This document shows, piece after piece, positions 6,511 through 10,027 of a stretch of 10,027 nucleotides of DNA. Under the pieces are notes generated by a model. It was not told the DNA's origin and did not search any database. It saw only the letters and a list, made by a program, of their open reading frames with translations. The position numbers were made by a program, and so were the translations under genes. The DNA comes from a candidate division CSSED10-310 bacterium (GTDB taxonomy: Bacteria; CSSED10-310; JAFGDC01): the NCBI GenBank assembly GCA_016932295.1, contig JAFGDC010000490.1, forward strand, positions 1-10,027, read 5' to 3'. Each line of letters begins with the position of its first letter. The first letter of the stretch is position 1.

Positions 6511-7947
6511 TTATGAGAAGAGCACTGTTTCCGGCATGAACCTGAAAAATTTGTGCCGGAACCGGAAGCGTGATATGGGGCGGTACAGATCGGAGAGGAT
6601 GCTGGCCAGTTGGCTGTCACCGAGCATCCTGATCTTGTCGTCGAGGCAGTAGGAAGCCACCGTGATTCCCTTGATGAGCTTCATCTGGGTGGCATCCCGA
6701 TCGCGGCCCACGGCGCTCTGCCAGTCATATTCCGACCACTCTTCGAGGGTTCTCGGGGCCTGGTAGCCGGTAGCCACCGCCTGATCGTACAGAGGCGTGC
6801 CTGGATACTCCTTGTAGATGTGGATGGTGCCGATGTTGGCGTTGGGATTTTCCTTCAACAGGCGCCAGGCCAGGTCCACGGTGCGCATGATATCCTCTTC
6901 GGTTTCCGTGGGCAGTCCCACCATGAAGTTGTAGAAGCTGTACAACTCCTTGAAGCGCGACAGCCGGCGGTTGACCTCCAGTACCTCCTCGATGGTTACC
7001 TGCTTGTTGATGAGCTTCAGTATCCGTGGCGAGCCGCTTTCCACGCCGAACTGCAGGAACCTCGTCCCGGCCCGGACCAAGTCCTCCAGGCGGGCATCGT
7101 TCATTCTCGTGATACCGTCCAGTCGTCCCTGGAAACCCAGGTTGATATCAAGGTGCTCCGCCAGCACCATGCGGATGAATTCGTTGACCCGGTCGATATT
7201 GACGAAAAAACTGTCATCGATGACCAGGATGGATCGTAATCCGTTTCGGGCCATGAGCCGCTTGATGGCACGCAGGATAGCGGCGGGTGTGCGCGGGCGC
7301 CATACCTGCCGGTTGAATGCCTTGTTGTAACAAAAACCGCAGGCATGGGGACACCCGCGCGATGTTTCTATCTCGATGACGTCGCGCTTGTAGAAGTACG
7401 TGTGCAGGTACGCCTTGACGTCGAGCAGGTGATAGGGCACATCCGGCAGCTCATCCAGGTCAAGGAAATCCCCGGTGGGGGAATGGTGAACGGCACGGCT
7501 CCGGATGTAACTGAGGTTCGGCACCCGGTCCAGATCGCCCCCGCGGGTCAGCGTGTCGTAGAGTTGGAAAAGCGCTCGTTCACCCTCGCCGCGCACGACG
7601 AAATCCACGAATGGATTATCCAGGGTCTGGTCGGGAAACAGGCTTGCATGGACACCGCCCCACACGATTGGCGTATTCCCATGATCGCGCACCAGGCGGG
7701 AAGCGTCGATGGCGCCCCTCAACTGCGAACCGGTCATGCTGGTGATGCCCACCAGGCGCGGGCGGGTTTTGAGTTCACCAGTCAGGGTGCGGCGCCAGTT
7801 CCGATCCATGTGCTGATCGATGATCCTGACCCTGACCCCGGCCTGATCCAACAGGCTGGAGACCGACAGCAGCCCGAGTGGAATGAAGGGACGGAAAACG
7901 CGTGAATAGATACCGATCTTCGGATTGAACAGGACCACCTCGGCCAC
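6511..7947 (-). CDS. cobalamin-binding radical SAM protein (BchE-like class B architecture)
   Basis: A 478-residue protein. The N-terminal Rossmann-like B12-binding domain spans about 3-165, shown by VVLFNPKIGIYS, IPLGLLSVSSLL, VGITSMTGS, IVWGGVHASLFP and VDFVVRGEGE. The radical SAM core (about 185-395) has the cluster motif CPHACGFC (C199, C203, C206) after the ETSRG strand, with DDSFF, FGVESGS and MVGLPTETEED as later barrel strands. Enzymes of this layout typically methylate or rearrange unactivated carbons in lipids, cofactors and natural products; the substrate here is unknown. The classical DxHxxG cobalamin-ligand motif is not seen, as is common in this family. The GTG at 7945-7947 is chosen because GGGGAGGAGG (7953-7962) lies 5 bases upstream. 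The in-frame ATG at 7984-7986 has no ribosome binding site. The HEAT-like gene is 102 bp upstream on the same strand, possibly co-transcribed. Confidence 0.9.
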   Translation of the reverse strand: MAEVVLFNPKIGIYSRVFRPFIPLGLLSVSSLLDQAGVRVRIIDQHMDRNWRRTLTGELKTRPRLVGITSMTGSQLRGAIDASRLVRDHGNTPIVWGGVHASLFPDQTLDNPFVDFVVRGEGERALFQLYDTLTRGGDLDRVPNLSYIRSRAVHHSPTGDFLDLDELPDVPYHLLDVKAYLHTYFYKRDVIEIETSRGCPHACGFCYNKAFNRQVWRPRTPAAILRAIKRLMARNGLRSILVIDDSFFVNIDRVNEFIRMVLAEHLDINLGFQGRLDGITRMNDARLEDLVRAGTRFLQFGVESGSPRILKLINKQVTIEEVLEVNRRLSRFKELYSFYNFMVGLPTETEEDIMRTVDLAWRLLKENPNANIGTIHIYKEYPGTPLYDQAVATGYQAPRTLEEWSEYDWQSAVGRDRDATQMKLIKGITVASYCLDDKIRMLGDSQLASILSDLYRPISRFRFRHKFFRFMPETVLFS

Positions 7948-7999
7948 TGCGACCTCCTCCCCGGGCGGTTCACTTGGTACTACCATACACCCGGGTCGA

Positions 8000-8005
8000 A
8001 GTATA
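8000..8005 (-). promoter_or_regulatory. possible -10 box before the B12 radical SAM gene
   Basis: TATACT on the minus strand matches -10 at 5 of 6 positions and is identical to the -10 proposed at 479-484. No acceptable -35 hexamer lies 16-18 bp upstream, so it would need an activator, or it may be chance. Confidence 0.22.
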
Positions 8006-8049
8006 GTTGGGCTGAGGACGGGTACCTGGTTGCAGCGTTCCGATGCCGA

Positions 8050-8595
8050 TCAGTCCCAATCTTCGAATTCGCCGTATTCCGCCTCCAGCGCCTCGATGAA
8101 GTCCGCGTCGGATTGTGGGTCACTCCCGGAAGCGCCGGGCAGCCTCGCCGTGTCCTCCATCTCGTACAGCCCGTTGTGAACGGCCACGAAGGTGCGGCTC
8201 TCCTCCAGCGCCAGCCGCGCCCAGTAGTGCAAGCCTTCGTCGGGGGATTCGGCGTACTCTTCCAGGATACCCAGCGATTCCGGGCTGCCATGATGCGCCA
8301 GGAGCAGCAGTATCCCTTTCTTCTCCTCGATGCTGGCCGTTTCCCTCAGACGTTTACCCTGCGTTTGGATGAACGGCAGCGGCAGCGAGCAAGGTGCTTC
8401 CGGCAGCAGTACATGTGCTTCGATGTATTCGCGCACCGCCAAGCCCTCCTCGCTGTTGAGATCATCCACCTCGTGAATGATGGGAATCACCGAATCACCA
8501 GGAAATGCCCCCAACAGGGTCATCTCCGTTCCGCACCGCAGTTTGTCGATCAGCCGCCGTGTCCGGCGCCCCCGTTTCCCCCGCTTTTTTCCCAT
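8050..8595 (-). CDS. small charged protein with one HEAT-like repeat, function unknown
   Basis: A 181-residue protein that I do not recognise as a named family. The first 20 residues are strongly basic (KKRGKRGRRTRR). A middle part at about 22-80 contains a proline-rich turn (LLPEAPCSLPLPF). Residues about 88-134 form two or three amphipathic helices (EEKKGILLLLAHHGSPESLGILEEY, then YWARLALEES) that read like a HEAT or PBS-lyase-type repeat, usually a protein-binding module. The tail from about 160 is acidic (EALEAEYGEFEDWD). No signal peptide, membrane segment or catalytic motif is visible. The ATG at 8593-8595 is placed by a near-perfect AAGGAGG at 8602-8608 with 6 bases between. In-frame sequence up to an ATG at 8742 lacks a site and looks non-coding. 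The B12 radical SAM gene follows after 102 bp on the same strand. The strong ribosome binding site makes it a likely real gene. Confidence 0.72.
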   Translation of the reverse strand: MGKKRGKRGRRTRRLIDKLRCGTEMTLLGAFPGDSVIPIIHEVDDLNSEEGLAVREYIEAHVLLPEAPCSLPLPFIQTQGKRLRETASIEEKKGILLLLAHHGSPESLGILEEYAESPDEGLHYWARLALEESRTFVAVHNGLYEMEDTARLPGASGSDPQSDADFIEALEAEYGEFEDWD

Positions 8596-8742
8596 GGCAT
8601 ACCTCCTTGTGTTTGAAGCCATGCCATCAGGGAAGGCAAAACCCGTGCCCGTGCGAAGTCCGCATGGTAAAAGCCACCGGACATTGCCGCAAAAGGATTT
8701 CAGATGCGTTCCCGAAGAATCGACCGGGCATCGGACAGGCAC

Positions 8743-8773
8743 GTGTCAAGCCAGGTGTCAAGCGTGATTGACA
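8743..8773. repeat. three TTGACA/TGTCAA cores phased at 12 bp
   Basis: GTGTCAAGC occurs at 8743-8751 and 8755-8763. The core TGTCAA sits at 8744 and 8756, and its inverted form TTGACA starts at 8768. The three cores are therefore spaced exactly 12 bp apart. The block lies about 150 bp upstream of the HEAT-like start codon. TTGACA also matches the -35 consensus, but none of the copies on either strand has a good -10 box at the right distance, so a regulator-binding array is at least as likely as a promoter. Confidence 0.35.
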
Positions 8774-8995
8774 AGGTCCAAATCCCCGCCTGGATTCTCC
8801 AAGGGGATACCGGGCCATTTCCTGATAATGCCGTTGTATACTCATGGCCATGCAGAGAATTACTGGATTGTTACAATTTTTCAATGAGATAGTAATTATG
8901 ACAGCGGATCTGGGACACTAATGCAGGTCCTTAAATCAAATGTGAGTCGGCAGCCGTTACGTCCCGTTATCCGGTATCGTTCGACTGAAGGCGCG

Positions 8996-9046
8996 GGTTG
9001 ACTGGCAATCAACCAGGATGCCAGGCAACCGGCAGTCCGGTGCCGG
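8996..9046. repeat. overlapping inverted repeats downstream of the glycosyltransferase gene
   Basis: Three 6-bp inverted repeats lie within 51 bases: GGTTGA/TCAACC (8996-9001 and 9009-9014), CTGGCA/TGCCAG (9002-9007 and 9019-9024) and CCGGCA/TGCCGG (9029-9034 and 9041-9046). The first two exclude each other. On the minus strand they begin about 12 bases after the glycosyltransferase stop codon, the place for a terminator or a 3'-end-protecting structure. No U tract follows, so intrinsic termination is unlikely. Confidence 0.35.
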
Positions 9047-9058
9047 GTGGGCAAAGGG

Positions 9059-10027
9059 TTAGCGGCGCGGGCCCACCAGGGTCAGCCGGCGTGATGTGTT
9101 GCTTTCAACGGTCAGCAGTGCCTCGTATGGGATACCCGCCGCGCTGTCGGGCAGCCGGCGCTTGCCTTCCTGGTAAAGCACATACCGGTACCGCGGATCC
9201 TCACCTTTCAGAATGCGTTCGATGCGTTCGGGCGAATCGGTATTCTCGAGCCGCCAGTCGCAATAAAAGGGCAGCAGGGCCAGGGTCGTCTGGTCCAGCC
9301 GCCAGCCCATGGTATCCGCGCGCACCTCCGGCGTCATGCGGCCGGTCAGTTCCATGACAAACGGCTCGTAATTCTTGAACACGTCCAGGTAGGGAACGGC
9401 GGCGAGCATGAGCGTCACGTACAGGCAGGCGGTGATCCCGGTCATTCGCATGATCCGATCCCGGCGGCGTTGCAGAGCCAACCAGAGAGCGACGGCGGCG
9501 AACAGCATGAGCAGGGGATCGGGGGCGAAGCGGATGGTGGTGCCTGCCGGAGAAAGGATCGGATCGATCAAAGCGAAGACTGCGGCAACGACGGCGAACA
9601 GCCAGCCGATGGTGGTGAGCGCGGTGGTTTCGATTCTGCCGGGATGTCGGGACCGCCATGCCGCCATGAAAGCGAAGCCGGCGAGGAGCGGAAAGAGGTA
9701 GATGGTACGCTTGGTTCCGGCAGCGCTCAGCATGATGAGGCCGCCCATGGTCCAGGCGGCTGTCACCCAGACGATTGGCGGCATGGGGCGGCGCGCCCGC
9801 AGGTTCCTGAAGAAGTCGACGAACCCGCCTATGACCAGGGGCGTCCAGGGCAGGAGTATCACCAGGATCTGCGGCAGGTAGTAGGTTGGACCGTGGATAT
9901 GGCCGAGATGGCTGGTGCTGCCGATGAAGCGTCCCACCTGGTTGTCCCAGAACCATTCATGCCAGAGATCCGGATGGGCGGCCGCCAGCCGGTACATCCA
10001 GATGGATGGAATAACCACCATGGCGGC
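9059..10027 (-). CDS. GT39/ArnT-like membrane glycosyltransferase, C-terminal part (cut by right edge)
   Basis: The frame is open from the right edge to TAA at 9059-9061, giving 322 visible residues; the start lies outside the window. The protein resembles the C-terminal half of GT-C enzymes of the PMT/ArnT family, integral membrane proteins that move a sugar from a polyprenyl-phosphate carrier to protein or lipid on the outer face of the inner membrane. The family-like stretch WDNQVGRFIG (28-37) with HGPTYYLPQ and LPW leads into hydrophobic segments at about 48-71, 84-102, 107-124, 134-156, 170-186 and 197-215, including GTKRTIYLFPL (104-114), which recurs in this family. A soluble tail of about 100 residues follows (216-322). 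The acidic catalytic residues of the first periplasmic loop would be in the missing part, so activity and acceptor cannot be judged. An internal ATG at 10019-10021 is unlikely to be the true start because the upstream frame stays open. Confidence 0.82.
   Translation of the reverse strand, partial: AAMVVIPSIWMYRLAAAHPDLWHEWFWDNQVGRFIGSTSHLGHIHGPTYYLPQILVILLPWTPLVIGGFVDFFRNLRARRPMPPIVWVTAAWTMGGLIMLSAAGTKRTIYLFPLLAGFAFMAAWRSRHPGRIETTALTTIGWLFAVVAAVFALIDPILSPAGTTIRFAPDPLLMLFAAVALWLALQRRRDRIMRMTGITACLYVTLMLAAVPYLDVFKNYEPFVMELTGRMTPEVRADTMGWRLDQTTLALLPFYCDWRLENTDSPERIERILKGEDPRYRYVLYQEGKRRLPDSAAGIPYEALLTVESNTSRRLTLVGPRR

Larger units (their letters stand above)
8596..9058. other. 463-bp intergenic region, no convincing gene
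   Basis: The stretch separates the HEAT-like gene from the glycosyltransferase gene, both on the minus strand. It contains the HEAT-like gene's ribosome binding site, a 12-bp-phased repeat (8743-8773), an AT-rich block at about 8855-8900 with the small palindrome ATTGTTACAAT (8868-8878), and overlapping inverted repeats (8996-9046). Short open frames here lack coding character. I could not identify a firm promoter, although the AT-rich block is the most likely site of one for the HEAT-like gene. Confidence 0.6.

Noticed and set aside
8627..8884. 85-residue minus-strand frame in the intergenic region
   Set aside because: It overlaps the HEAT-like ribosome binding region, has no ribosome binding site of its own and has a composition unlike a protein.
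8704..8892. 62-residue plus-strand frame preceded by AAAAGGA
   Set aside because: A weak ribosome binding site is present, but the peptide shows no domain, covers the phased repeats and the AT-rich block, and is opposite to all nearby genes. It is too weak to call a gene.
1..10027. CRISPR array, tRNA or rRNA gene, insertion sequence or phage attachment site
   Set aside because: No repeat-spacer pattern, cloverleaf, terminal inverted repeats with a transposase, or integrase gene was seen.

Overview
This is a GC-rich bacterial chromosomal window with eight protein genes, two of them cut by the window edges. I see no rRNA, tRNA, CRISPR array, transposase or integrase. Strong AGGAGG-type ribosome binding sites, TTG and GTG starts, and TGA used as stop fit an ordinary bacterium with the standard code. 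The large secreted C25-type (gingipain-like) peptidase with Ig-like and MAM-like beta modules, next to a B12-dependent radical SAM enzyme and a PMT/ArnT-type glycosyltransferase, suggests an uncultured Gram-negative lineage (deltaproteobacterial-grade or a candidate phylum). That placement is an inference and is not firm.

Left end (1-1352): the N-terminal part of a radical SAM protein runs leftwards off the edge from 472. It shares a divergent 184-bp intergenic region with a HAD-IB phosphatase gene (657-1313, TTG start). The region holds a sigma70-like promoter with a 12-bp palindrome inside its spacer, and two tandem hairpins just before the phosphatase ribosome binding site. A hairpin lies at the convergent end of the phosphatase and TPR genes.

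Middle (1341-5788): a free-standing TPR protein and a 931-residue exported C25-like cysteine peptidase both read leftwards. The 194-bp gap between them is relatively AT-rich and contains several dyads and repeats that look regulatory. The peptidase gene is divergent from trmB.

Right half (5789-10027): trmB (tRNA m7G46 methyltransferase) converges on a cobalamin-binding radical SAM gene with only 8 bp between the stop codons. Upstream of the radical SAM gene, on the same strand, is a small charged HEAT-like protein of unknown function. A 463-bp non-coding stretch with phased repeats and overlapping inverted repeats follows. The C-terminal half of a GT39/ArnT-like membrane glycosyltransferase then runs off the right edge.

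The genes do not form one obvious pathway. TrmB is housekeeping, while the two radical SAM proteins, the peptidase, the TPR protein and the HEAT-like protein look accessory. I found no convincing new multi-gene system. The items most worth a second look are the peptidase, the HEAT-like/B12 radical SAM pair, and the regulatory-looking intergenic regions.
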